From: Roseivirga sp. UBA6061
GTDB lineage: Bacteria > Bacteroidota > Bacteroidia > Cytophagales > Cyclobacteriaceae
Direction: 5' to 3'
Assembly: GCA_002427745.1 (NCBI GenBank)
Contig: DIYF01000011.1
Span: forward strand, 1-22,633
DNA length: 22,633 nucleotides
Positions 1 through 6,915 of this stretch are shown piece by piece. The notes under the pieces were generated by a model, which worked only from the letters and a program-made list of their open reading frames with translations, was not told the origin of the DNA and did not search any database. The translations under genes were made by a program, and so were the position numbers. How positions within the stretch are numbered: position 1 is the first letter of the stretch; each line of letters begins with the position of its first letter.

Positions 1-2
1 TG

Positions 3-425
3 GGGATCATTTGCACGGTAGGCTCTCTCATTTTCATGATGCTGGCCAACGACCTTTTTAACTTCGATTATGTGGGGTCAGGTGAGGTAATGACGGCCGC
101 TACCGTAGTGTTTGCCGGGATGTTGGGGTCGGTGGTCCTGCTCTTTATCATCGGCTATCGCTTTACCAACAGCAATATGTTCAAAAGAGTAGCCCTGGAA
201 GACACGCAAAAAAGTGAAGAAGGCTATACCTCATCCTTCTATTCTGAACCGCTTATAGGCAAAGAGGGTGTAGCATTTACCATTTTGCGACCGAGTGGCA
301 GAGTTGAGATTGACGATACCATTTATGATGCCTATACTCGTGGCGAATATATAGAGAAGGGAGCCTCTATTGAGGTAATCAGCCAGGAAGGCACCTCCCT
401 GAAAGTCAGATCCAAGAAAGAATGA
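3..425 (+). CDS. NfeD-family membrane protein, C-terminal part (5' end outside window)
   Basis: The reading frame is open to the left edge, so the start codon is not visible. About 140 residues are present. They begin with two hydrophobic stretches (roughly codons 1-15, and a second around VVFAGMLGSVVLLFIIGY), then a linker, then a small beta-rich domain. In that domain the pattern LIGKEGVAFTILRPSGRVEI, followed by an 'I-x-x-G-x-x-I-x-V' segment and a final basic tail, matches the OB-fold C-terminal domain of NfeD proteins. Family knowledge: NfeD proteins are inner-membrane proteins, often next to stomatin/flotillin-like genes and associated with membrane-protein quality control. Whether a ClpP-class serine protease domain lies upstream cannot be told from here. 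Its TGA overlaps the next gene's ATG (ATGA, 422-425), so the two are probably translationally coupled. Confidence 0.85.
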   Translation, partial: GIICTVGSLIFMMLANDLFNFDYVGSGEVMTAATVVFAGMLGSVVLLFIIGYRFTNSNMFKRVALEDTQKSEEGYTSSFYSEPLIGKEGVAFTILRPSGRVEIDDTIYDAYTRGEYIEKGASIEVISQEGTSLKVRSKKE

Positions 426-1672
426 GCCACCATGATGATTTCAGTGCCGAGAGCCTGATGATGAGTGCCGGGCATGACCCCGCGCTCGTCAGAAACTCGA
501 TTAAGAATCCCATTTTCCAAACCTCCACTTTCGTCTTCGATACGGCTGAAGAGGGCAAAGCCTTTTTTGAAAAGGTGTATGGAGATGGTAATACGGAGGA
601 AAAGAATAACAGCCTGATCTACACCCGGTTGAATCACCCCAACCTGACAACGGTGGAAAAAAGGCTGGCCTTACTGGACGGGGCGGATGATTCGGCATTC
701 TTTGAAAGTGGTATGGCGGCCATCACCACGACACTGCTGGAATTCTGTAAAGCGGGAGATTTGATCCTGATGTCTTTTCCTCTCTACGGAGGTTCCGACT
801 CATTTATTAAAAAGACACTGCCCGGTTTTGATATCGAGCATATCGCCTTCACACCGGAAATGACCAAAGAGGAAATTCTGGAGCTGGTAAATACTCATCC
901 CAGGGCCAACAGACTTGCCTATATCTATGTAGAAACCCCGGCCAACCCAACAAACTCACTCATCGATATAGAAATGCTGAGTGAGGTGGCAGACAACTTT
1001 TCTACGACCGAAAAGAAAGTGATTCTATCGGTTGATAATACCTATATGGGACCACTGTGGCAAAAACCGCTACAGCATGGTGCTGACCTGGTGCTTTACT
1101 CGGCCACCAAATACATTGGCGGCCACAGCGACATCATAGCCGGGGCCTGCTCCGGTAAAAGTGACCTGATCTATCGCATCAAAGGCATGCGAAGTAAACT
1201 GGGTTGTATGGCCTCTCCCTGGACCTCCTGGCTCCTATCCCGTAGTCTGGAAACACTGACTCTCAGAATGGAAAAGCAGGCTTCCAATGCGGCTACGCTT
1301 GCCAAACTCCTCGAAGAGCACCCAAAGGTGGATAAGGTATATTATGTAGGAGCTATTCAACCTGGCGAACCTTATCATGAACTTTATCAAAAACAATACA
1401 GCTCCGGAGGGGCTATGCTGGCCTTTGATGTTGTGGGCGGTGAAGCTGAGGCCTTCAGATTTCTGAATGCCCTCCAACTGGCTTGTCTGGCAGTAAGCCT
1501 GGGGAGCACGGAAACCCTGGCCTCCCATCCTTTCACCATGAGCGCTTCCAACATGAGTCTGGAAGACCGGGCTGCCGTAGGAATAACCCCGGCCATGATT
1601 CGTATATCTACCGGTATAGAAAAGCTCGGGGACTTGGTCAAAGATTTCACACAAGCACTGGAAAAGGTTTAA
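422..1672 (+). CDS. Cys/Met metabolism PLP-dependent enzyme (cystathionine gamma-synthase/lyase family)
   Basis: This 416-residue protein has the full length of the gamma-synthase / gamma-lyase / methionine gamma-lyase family, a cytoplasmic fold-type I PLP family acting on sulfur amino acids. Visible landmarks: Tyr67-x-Arg69 in IYTRLNHPN (phosphate contact from the neighbouring subunit); the glycine-rich ESGMAAI segment near 95; the cofactor-stacking Tyr122 in LYGG; Asp205 in VDNTYMGPLWQ (pyridine nitrogen partner); the Schiff-base Lys230 in YSATKYIGGHSD; the SLGSTETLASHP substrate segment near 360; and carboxylate-binding Arg393 in IRISTGIE. The position that carries Cys in classical methionine gamma-lyases is Gly124 here, which argues mildly against that activity. 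The exact reaction (synthase, beta-lyase or gamma-lyase) cannot be set from sequence alone. The start at 422 overlaps the nfeD stop, and the stop at 1670-1672 overlaps the next ATG. Confidence 0.93.
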   Translation: MSHHDDFSAESLMMSAGHDPALVRNSIKNPIFQTSTFVFDTAEEGKAFFEKVYGDGNTEEKNNSLIYTRLNHPNLTTVEKRLALLDGADDSAFFESGMAAITTTLLEFCKAGDLILMSFPLYGGSDSFIKKTLPGFDIEHIAFTPEMTKEEILELVNTHPRANRLAYIYVETPANPTNSLIDIEMLSEVADNFSTTEKKVILSVDNTYMGPLWQKPLQHGADLVLYSATKYIGGHSDIIAGACSGKSDLIYRIKGMRSKLGCMASPWTSWLLSRSLETLTLRMEKQASNAATLAKLLEEHPKVDKVYYVGAIQPGEPYHELYQKQYSSGGAMLAFDVVGGEAEAFRFLNALQLACLAVSLGSTETLASHPFTMSASNMSLEDRAAVGITPAMIRISTGIEKLGDLVKDFTQALEKV

Positions 1673-2040
1673 TGTCAGGAGCTACTTTATACGATCGCAT
1701 TGGTGAAGACCATATACTCCAACTGGTAGATGACTTTTATAAGGGTGTTGAAGGAGATAATGTGATTCGAAAGCTCTACCCAAAAGACCTGCTACCTGCT
1801 AAAAACCGACTTAAGCTCTTTCTTATACAAGCCCTGGGGGGCCGTCAGACCTATACAGACGAACGCGGTCACCCTATGCTCAGGCGCAGGCATTTTCAAT
1901 GGAAGATTGGCGAGAAAGAAGCAACGCATTGGCTCAGACACATGCATGCCGCCCTGGAAAAGGCCACTTTTGCAGAGAAAGAAAAAGATGAATTCTGGAA
2001 CTACGTATACAAAGCAGCCCTGCACATGATCAACCAGTGA
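1672..2040 (+). CDS. Group II truncated haemoglobin (2/2 globin)
   Basis: This 122-residue cytoplasmic haem protein resembles mycobacterial GlbO. Diagnostic group II residues are visible: B10 Tyr23 in DDFYKGV; CD1 Tyr36 in KLYPKDL; the GGRQTYTDERGHPML segment ahead of the F helix; proximal haem ligand F8 His74 in RRRHFQWKI; and G8 Trp87 in THWLRHM. Tyr23 and Trp87 are the residues that control ligand binding in this group, whose members bind O2/NO and are linked to oxidative or nitrosative stress. I chose the ATG at 1672, which shares its A with the upstream TAA (TAATG). It gives the standard family length, whereas the longer open frame back to 1483 lies inside the PLP gene. It is third in an operon with no gap and is convergent with the hydrolase gene 14 bp away. 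Confidence 0.93.
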   Translation: MSGATLYDRIGEDHILQLVDDFYKGVEGDNVIRKLYPKDLLPAKNRLKLFLIQALGGRQTYTDERGHPMLRRRHFQWKIGEKEATHWLRHMHAALEKATFAEKEKDEFWNYVYKAALHMINQ

Positions 2041-2054
2041 CGCCCCAACTGAAA

Positions 2055-2894
2055 TCAGTGCTTTACATTGGGCATAATCTGTTTGGCCACCTCTTTGGCC
2101 CAGTCTACCGTTGAGGGCTTTTTAAAAGGATTATCAAAGAAATCAGTCATCATTTTGAGTAAGAGACGGGGGTTTTCCGCTCCCACAAAGTGGGTACTTC
2201 CCGGCCATACGCTCAGGTTTGAATTGGGGATATTCCGAAAAATATCCACGCTATGGGTTAGCCGTACCGCATCGCGATCACCGGAAATAATCAGTGTAGG
2301 AGCCTTTATTTGCTGTAATTCAGCCATGGCAATATCCGGATGCTCTACCATCAGCTTCAGGTGTTTCTGCATCATGGGGTCAGGCACTTCCTTGTAGTTT
2401 TTCATCATTTCCACAATGTACGGTTGCAGGCCAGTGCTATCGCGGCTGGCATTCGCTCCGCTGACCACCAGTTTTTTTACTTTATCAGGATATTCAAAAC
2501 CGAGTATCAATCCCAGAATGCCACCATCACTATGACCATAGACGTAAACTGAATCCAGCTCCAGATGCTCCAGCAGAGCGTTGATATCACTGGCCATCAG
2601 ACGATAGTTGAGTTCTTCAGAACAACCACTCTGACCATGACAGCGGTGGTCCACAGCTATGACCTTATACTTCTTAATCAGCTCAGGCATAATGTCAGCC
2701 CTCGATCCACTATAACCTCCATTACCGTGGAGTATGAGCATGGGGGTTCCACTTCCATACACTTCATAGTACAGGTTAATGCCGTTGACTCTGACTTTTT
2801 TGCCGGCTTCGGGATTTTGTCCGAACCGGATTTGCCCGAAGGCAGGAATACAAAGAATAAGCAGCAGAGCCAGCAGGATATTACGGAGTTTCAT
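2055..2894 (-). CDS. Exported alpha/beta-hydrolase
   Basis: This 279-residue protein starts with a Sec signal peptide (MKLRNILLALLLILCIPAFG, cleavage near residue 20), so it should act outside the cytoplasm. The rest is one alpha/beta-hydrolase domain: oxyanion loop LHGNGG (55-60), VDHRCHGQSG (81-90), nucleophile Ser122 in the elbow YGHSDGG, acid probably Asp208 in SGDRDAV, and His235 in GSTHFVG. The catalytic triad is therefore complete. Alpha/beta hydrolases of this size act on esters, lactones or similar bonds, and the substrate cannot be predicted. A basic tail follows the domain. The gene is divergent from an AraC-type regulator with 73 bp between the starts, so regulation by that neighbour is plausible. 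The upstream sequence is A-rich (AAAGAAATTATTT) and has no strong Shine-Dalgarno, as usual in Bacteroidota. Confidence 0.9.
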   Translation of the reverse strand: MKLRNILLALLLILCIPAFGQIRFGQNPEAGKKVRVNGINLYYEVYGSGTPMLILHGNGGYSGSRADIMPELIKKYKVIAVDHRCHGQSGCSEELNYRLMASDINALLEHLELDSVYVYGHSDGGILGLILGFEYPDKVKKLVVSGANASRDSTGLQPYIVEMMKNYKEVPDPMMQKHLKLMVEHPDIAMAELQQIKAPTLIISGDRDAVRLTHSVDIFRNIPNSNLSVWPGSTHFVGAENPRLLLKMMTDFFDNPFKKPSTVDWAKEVAKQIMPNVKH

Positions 2895-2930
2895 AAATAA
2901 TTTCTTTCCGGTGAAGTACTTAATTTTAGT

Positions 2931-2948
2931 TTTTACATAATTGTAAAA
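2931..2948. promoter_or_regulatory. Perfect 7-4-7 inverted repeat in divergent promoter region (candidate operator)
   Basis: TTTTACATAATTGTAAAA has arms TTTTACA / TGTAAAA (2931-2937 and 2942-2948) around a TAAT spacer. It lies 19 bp before the ATG of the AraC-type gene and 36 bp from the hydrolase start, in the only intergenic space the two share. Position and symmetry suggest a binding site for a dimeric regulator or an autoregulatory site. AT-rich palindromes also arise by chance, and AraC proteins more often use direct repeats. Confidence 0.4.
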
Positions 2949-2967
2949 TCAGGACAGCCACCCACAT

Positions 2968-3774
2968 ATGTCACTAAAAATCCAAAGTTTCTACCCATCT
3001 CAACCCGCACTCAACAGTCAGGTAGAAGTGTACCGGCTGGTAGAGACCCATGAGGAAATTCAGGGTGAAACAGTCGCCAACGCACGCATGGATGCGGTAA
3101 TAACGCTACGGGGTAAAATATCCGTTTTTGACTTTGACAGAGACTGTTTTGTTCCGCTACCTGAGTGCTGCTTCTTTCCCTTTACCAGACGTGGTTCTTC
3201 ACGCACTCTTTTGGCTGCTGATACACGGCTTATCAATATCAAGTTCTATCCTCATGTGCTGGGAGCTGACTGCTTTAGCGGCCATGGTTTTCAGATACCC
3301 CTGGCTTTTGATAAGGTTTTTGGAACAGACCTTTCCCTGAATAAAGAGCATCAACCAGATTCCCTGGTCAGCCTGCTGGATACTTTTTTTGAAAAGCATC
3401 TGCTCAATGACCACACTGACAAGAACTTACTTAACCAGGTTTTCACATTTGTAGAAACAGAAAGTAACAGAGCAGATTCGCTCAGCACCCTGGCTCAGAA
3501 TTCAGGAGTGAGTGTTAAAACACTCGAACGTCATTTCAAAAACTCCACGGGCCTCACCATTAAGATGTATCAGGATCTGGTCCGGTTCCAGAAAGCGGCT
3601 CGTCAAATCAATGCAAATGGCCACTATCACCATGGCGACCTGCTGGAAGCCCTGGGCAGTGGCTATTATGACCAGTCTCACTTTGTAAAGGCCTGTCGCA
3701 AACTCACTGGTCTGACTCCACGTGAATTGTTCTCCAGACTACCGGGCGAGATTACGGATTTTGTGGTTTTTTAA
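2968..3774 (+). CDS. AraC-family transcriptional regulator
   Basis: This 268-residue protein has the usual layout of Bacteroidota AraC regulators: an N-terminal sensory/dimerisation domain (about 1-150, beta-rich, no clear ligand motif) and a C-terminal double helix-turn-helix DNA-binding domain (about 165-258). In the latter, LSTLAQNSGVSVKTLERHFK is the first HTH with its recognition helix, and GYYDQSHFVKACRKLTGLTP (232-251) is the AraC signature around the second HTH. The N-terminus is not an AraC-arabinose cupin I can identify. The gene is divergent from the exported hydrolase and shares a palindrome with it, so that gene is the most likely target. The downstream secreted repeat protein at 3877 is another possible target. 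Confidence 0.92.
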   Translation: MSLKIQSFYPSQPALNSQVEVYRLVETHEEIQGETVANARMDAVITLRGKISVFDFDRDCFVPLPECCFFPFTRRGSSRTLLAADTRLINIKFYPHVLGADCFSGHGFQIPLAFDKVFGTDLSLNKEHQPDSLVSLLDTFFEKHLLNDHTDKNLLNQVFTFVETESNRADSLSTLAQNSGVSVKTLERHFKNSTGLTIKMYQDLVRFQKAARQINANGHYHHGDLLEALGSGYYDQSHFVKACRKLTGLTPRELFSRLPGEITDFVVF

Positions 3775-3840
3775 AACCCGATGTAATTAAGTGGGGATTT
3801 TATCGCAAAAGCGTGCTCACTTTTAAGCGCAGAAGAGAAC

Positions 3841-3858
3841 TAATCTGCATACAGATTA
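3841..3858. promoter_or_regulatory. Perfect 7-4-7 inverted repeat upstream of secreted repeat protein
   Basis: TAATCTGCATACAGATTA has arms TAATCTG / CAGATTA around CATA and ends 18 bp before the ATG at 3877. It has the same geometry as the palindrome at 2931-2948 but a different sequence. It may be an operator, or a short hairpin in the 5' leader. I see no clear Bacteroidota -33/-7 promoter pair (TTG / TAnnTTTG) next to it. Confidence 0.35.
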
Positions 3859-3876
3859 CAAGATAATTGATTTGAG

Positions 3877-6624
3877 ATGAAAGCGCTTTTATCCCTGGTT
3901 TCCTTTTTTGCGGTCCTGACAGGTTTATCGCTCCCACTATCCATCCATGCCCAGGCACCGGTTAATGATGAAGTTCAAAACGCTATCGTTCTGACTGATT
4001 TTGACCATTGGTTTTCTGCCGATGAGGCTTACACCAATGTAGGAGCCACACCATCTGCCCCGCTCAATGCTTCCAACGATGTATGGTTCAAGTTTTCAGC
4101 CAGTACAGAGGTGATGGAGATTAAATTACTGATGCTCGCGGGCAAAGGGAATATCTCCTTACCCTGGATACATTTCTACGATGGGCAAATGAACCTGATC
4201 ACCTCAAAAAGAGCCAGCTGGTATAACGTGCCCAACATGAGTATTCTCGCCCAGGACCTTATACCCGATCAGGAGTATTTTATTGGCGTATCCAGTGCGA
4301 CTGCAGGCACTTTCACCCTCTTTCTTAACGACACCATTACCTATGATTTTGTACAGGGGGCCCATGACCTGACCGGGCTCAGTAACTGGTATTCTGCTGA
4401 TGCCGAGTTTTCCACTCATTATGCCACACAGGACACTCCACACCCTTTGAGCAATAAATCTTATCTGGACGATGTCTGGTTCAAGTTTGAAGCACAAACC
4501 ACAGAAGCGGAGTTCAAGATTCTCGCAGGAGGTGGTAAGTTTCAGTATGGCTATGGTAATAAAGGAACGGCCCGTTTGTGGAATGTAAGATTATATGATG
4601 ATAGCCTGAACATACTAAGAAACATGAGATCGTTGTGGTATGATAATCATGTCATAGGGGTATCGCACGACTCCCTGGAAGTAGGAAAAACTTACTATGC
4701 TTCTATGACCAACTACAGTCCTTATGCGACTTTCAGTGTGTTTTTCAACGATGTGATCACCAACGATTTCCAGGCCGGGGCCATACAAATACCACATAAT
4801 TCGGAATGGTATTCTGGTGATTCGACACTGAGCAACCTTGATTATAGCCCCGATAGCCCCAGGTCACCTGAAATGAACTCCATGCACAATGGCAAACGCT
4901 ACTGGACCAATGATGCCTGGTTTGAATTCACGGCTACCACCAATGAGATCCTGGCAGAAGTACTTACGGGAGGCGCATATGGTGACCTGTCAGCACCAAG
5001 AATCCACCTGTATGATGAAGCACTGAACCTGATTCATTGGGATGAAGCCGCTTTTGTATCAAGTGACCTTATTGTTGGTGAAAAGTATTATCTCACCGTT
5101 TCTGCACAAGCAGCAGGAGGCACTTATTCTCTCAGGGTAAAAAATGATGCCAACTCCCCGGATAACAATCATCAGACCAATGCTACTTTACTGACTGATC
5201 TGAACGAATGGTATTCTGCCAATGAAGAATTCACTAATCTAAACTCGACCATCAGCGCTCCACTGGAAAATCAACCTGCCGTGTGGTTTAAGTTCGTGGC
5301 TACGACAGATCAGGTTGAGGCCAAAGTACTGACTTCGGGCGATCGGGGGAATATCTTCGAGCCCAAAATACGCCTTTTCTCAGAGGACGATGCTCAACTG
5401 GCTTATGGCTATTCCAAGTATGCCCAAACCTATCGTTATGGTGTAAATAACACCGGGCTGTACTATCAGGGGCTAACTCCCGGTACCACGTATTACCTGG
5501 CTGTCTCAACTGATAACCAGACAGATGCGGGCACGTTCAAGCTCCATGTAAGCGACCAGATCAGCCATGATTACTTCAACTATGCGATTGACCTAACAGG
5601 CTTAGGTGTCTGGAAATCTGACTATCAGGCCTATACCAATACGGATGCCTCCAGAGAGGCTATCGGACCTTATGGCTATGATAAAAATGTGTGGTTCAAA
5701 TTTACCGCAGAATCGGAGGTAATGGAATTCAAAGCTTTTGATCAGGGAACGATCGGGTTGATCTACATGTACGCTTATGATGAAGACATGAATCAGATCG
5801 GTAATAAGCGGTCCAACTGGTATAATTCTCCCGTTGTCGGCATGCAACTCACTGGTTTAACCCCAGGAGAGCCCTACTATGTCTCTATAAGCGGAGGTGA
5901 GGCAGAAGGTGAATTTGCGGTAAGTGTAAGCCCCTCCCCAACTAATGACTTTAAGGCTTCCGCCTATGAGATCACAGATACCAATGAGTGGTCATCTGCC
6001 GATGCGGCCTTCACTAATGTTGATTATTCTCCAGACCGCCCCGGTGTACCCAAATACTCATACCGACAGGATGCCTGGTTTAAGTTCACGGCACGCTCAA
6101 CCGATCTTACGGCCGAACTGAGAAGAGGGGGCTCATTCGGAACGGCTTCATCACAACTACTACAGCTTTTTTCAGCAGACAATACCCAACTGGCAAGCAG
6201 CACGAGTACTTTGAATACTTCCGGACTGAATATCGGAGAAACCTATTACCTGGTAGCAGCCCCCAATGTGGCCGGTACTTTCTCATTATACCTCGACTGC
6301 TATGATGAACCACGGGATTTCTATGCTATCGCCAATGGCAACTGGAACGACCCCAATACCTGGTCACTCACTGAAGGAGGTACTGCCGGTACGGACATTC
6401 CCAGTGCCATCGATCGGGTTTTTATCTCCAGTCATACTGTAACGGTAAGCGACAATCGGCAATCAGGTGAGGTAACCATAATACCCACCAGCACAGGAAA
6501 GCTTCTGATTGATGGCTCTGATGCCTTTCTCAAGGTTTTCGGCTCAGTAAACATGAGTTCCTTACCCATAGCAGGAAAGCTCTTAGAGGTGATTAACTCG
6601 GGGCGTATTCAGGTGGTGAATTAA
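3877..6624 (+). CDS. Secreted modular protein: six PPC-like repeats plus Gly-x-Trp domain
   Basis: This 915-residue protein has a signal peptide (MKALLSLVSFFAVLTGLSLP..., cleavage after HAQ near residue 26). Residues 30-811 are six diverged copies of a 123-140-residue beta-sandwich unit. Each unit has a W(Y/F)SADxxFTN start, a conserved DVWFKFxA strand, a LYD or FYD strand, a pG-x-xYYl strand and an AGTFSL strand, and most end in ND. This resembles the bacterial pre-peptidase C-terminal (PPC-like) fold. Residues 812-915 carry the GNWNDPNTWS motif common at the ends of secreted Bacteroidota proteins. No catalytic domain is visible, so a surface adhesion or binding role is an inference. The expected type IX sorting domain is absent: the protein ends at LEVINSGRIQVVN. 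A possible decayed coding fragment follows, so the 3' end may be truncated. Function unknown. Confidence 0.88.
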   Translation: MKALLSLVSFFAVLTGLSLPLSIHAQAPVNDEVQNAIVLTDFDHWFSADEAYTNVGATPSAPLNASNDVWFKFSASTEVMEIKLLMLAGKGNISLPWIHFYDGQMNLITSKRASWYNVPNMSILAQDLIPDQEYFIGVSSATAGTFTLFLNDTITYDFVQGAHDLTGLSNWYSADAEFSTHYATQDTPHPLSNKSYLDDVWFKFEAQTTEAEFKILAGGGKFQYGYGNKGTARLWNVRLYDDSLNILRNMRSLWYDNHVIGVSHDSLEVGKTYYASMTNYSPYATFSVFFNDVITNDFQAGAIQIPHNSEWYSGDSTLSNLDYSPDSPRSPEMNSMHNGKRYWTNDAWFEFTATTNEILAEVLTGGAYGDLSAPRIHLYDEALNLIHWDEAAFVSSDLIVGEKYYLTVSAQAAGGTYSLRVKNDANSPDNNHQTNATLLTDLNEWYSANEEFTNLNSTISAPLENQPAVWFKFVATTDQVEAKVLTSGDRGNIFEPKIRLFSEDDAQLAYGYSKYAQTYRYGVNNTGLYYQGLTPGTTYYLAVSTDNQTDAGTFKLHVSDQISHDYFNYAIDLTGLGVWKSDYQAYTNTDASREAIGPYGYDKNVWFKFTAESEVMEFKAFDQGTIGLIYMYAYDEDMNQIGNKRSNWYNSPVVGMQLTGLTPGEPYYVSISGGEAEGEFAVSVSPSPTNDFKASAYEITDTNEWSSADAAFTNVDYSPDRPGVPKYSYRQDAWFKFTARSTDLTAELRRGGSFGTASSQLLQLFSADNTQLASSTSTLNTSGLNIGETYYLVAAPNVAGTFSLYLDCYDEPRDFYAIANGNWNDPNTWSLTEGGTAGTDIPSAIDRVFISSHTVTVSDNRQSGEVTIIPTSTGKLLIDGSDAFLKVFGSVNMSSLPIAGKLLEVINSGRIQVVN
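3964..6309 (+). repeat. Six tandem protein-level repeats of ~123-140 codons
   Basis: Units read from the translation are approximately 3964-4341, 4342-4761, 4762-5157, 5158-5562, 5563-5940 and 5941-6309. Each has an aromatic-SAD motif, a WFKF or WFEF core strand and a Y-Y-strand near the end. Copies are well diverged in DNA, so the array is old and not a recent tandem duplication. Units 1, 4 and 6 share the wording closest to each other (SADEAYTN / SANEEFTN / SADAAFTN). Confidence 0.85.
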
Positions 6625-6785
6625 TTACTATTGGATTCGATCTATTATCAATACACGATTCATCAACTCCAAGGACCGGTACGACTGACTGGCAAAAAGT
6701 TGGTACCCGGGCAGTATTGCTCAAAAAGCTCACCAGGAATAGTAAGAATGTCATTCCAGAATTTTTCCTCTCAATTTGCCATTGA
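6597..6785 (+). pseudogene. Possible decayed coding fragment (CBM-like) downstream of the repeat gene
   Basis: The frame shifted by one from the 915-residue gene is open from 6597 to the TGA at 6783-6785 (62 codons). It has no convincing start codon. Its translation includes GAYSGGELITIGFDL and, further on, TGTTDWQKVGTRAVL. Both look like real secreted-protein sequence, and the second resembles the 'tgdWqkv' strand of carbohydrate-binding jelly rolls. After that the sequence degrades (LLKKLTRNSKNVIPEFF). It may be the residue of a longer 3' end lost by frameshift or recombination. This is judgement from a short peptide only, and chance cannot be excluded. Confidence 0.3.
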
Positions 6786-6838
6786 GAGAGGAAAAACATC
6801 TGGAATCTCAAGTCGAATTTGCACAGGTATCAAATAAA

Positions 6839-6872
6839 GCCGGGCCTGTTTTTAATTCCCAATTGGCCCGGC
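6839..6872 (-). terminator. Rho-independent terminator of the coiled-coil/barrel gene
   Basis: A perfect 8-bp GC-rich stem, GCCGGGCC (6839-6846) and GGCCCGGC (6865-6872), encloses an 18-nt loop. Read on the minus strand the stem is followed by TTTATTTG, a U-rich tail, and it begins 43 bp after the stop of the gene ending at 6916. On the plus strand no T-run follows, so it works mainly for the minus-strand gene. Confidence 0.75.
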
Positions 6873-6915
6873 ACAACCAAACAACACTTTGTGAGTGACT
6901 GTTATCAGACCTTGT

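Noticed and set aside
1483..1671. 63-codon upstream extension of the haemoglobin frame
   Set aside because: It lies wholly inside the PLP enzyme gene, has no globin similarity and would make the globin too long. The TAATG start fits the family.
3773..3804. Terminator after the AraC gene (AAAACCC ... GGGGATTTT)
   Set aside because: The arms pair only with a bulge around a loop of about 14 nt and no T-run follows. Too weak to call.
6310..6624. Type IX secretion C-terminal sorting domain in the 915-residue protein
   Set aside because: The end is the Gly-x-Trp domain itself. No 'YPNP'-type sorting domain follows in frame.
6762..6796. Hairpin TTTTTCCTCTC / GAGAGGAAAAA as an intrinsic terminator of the repeat gene
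   Set aside because: The T and A runs pair with each other inside the stem, so no U-tract follows the stem on either strand.
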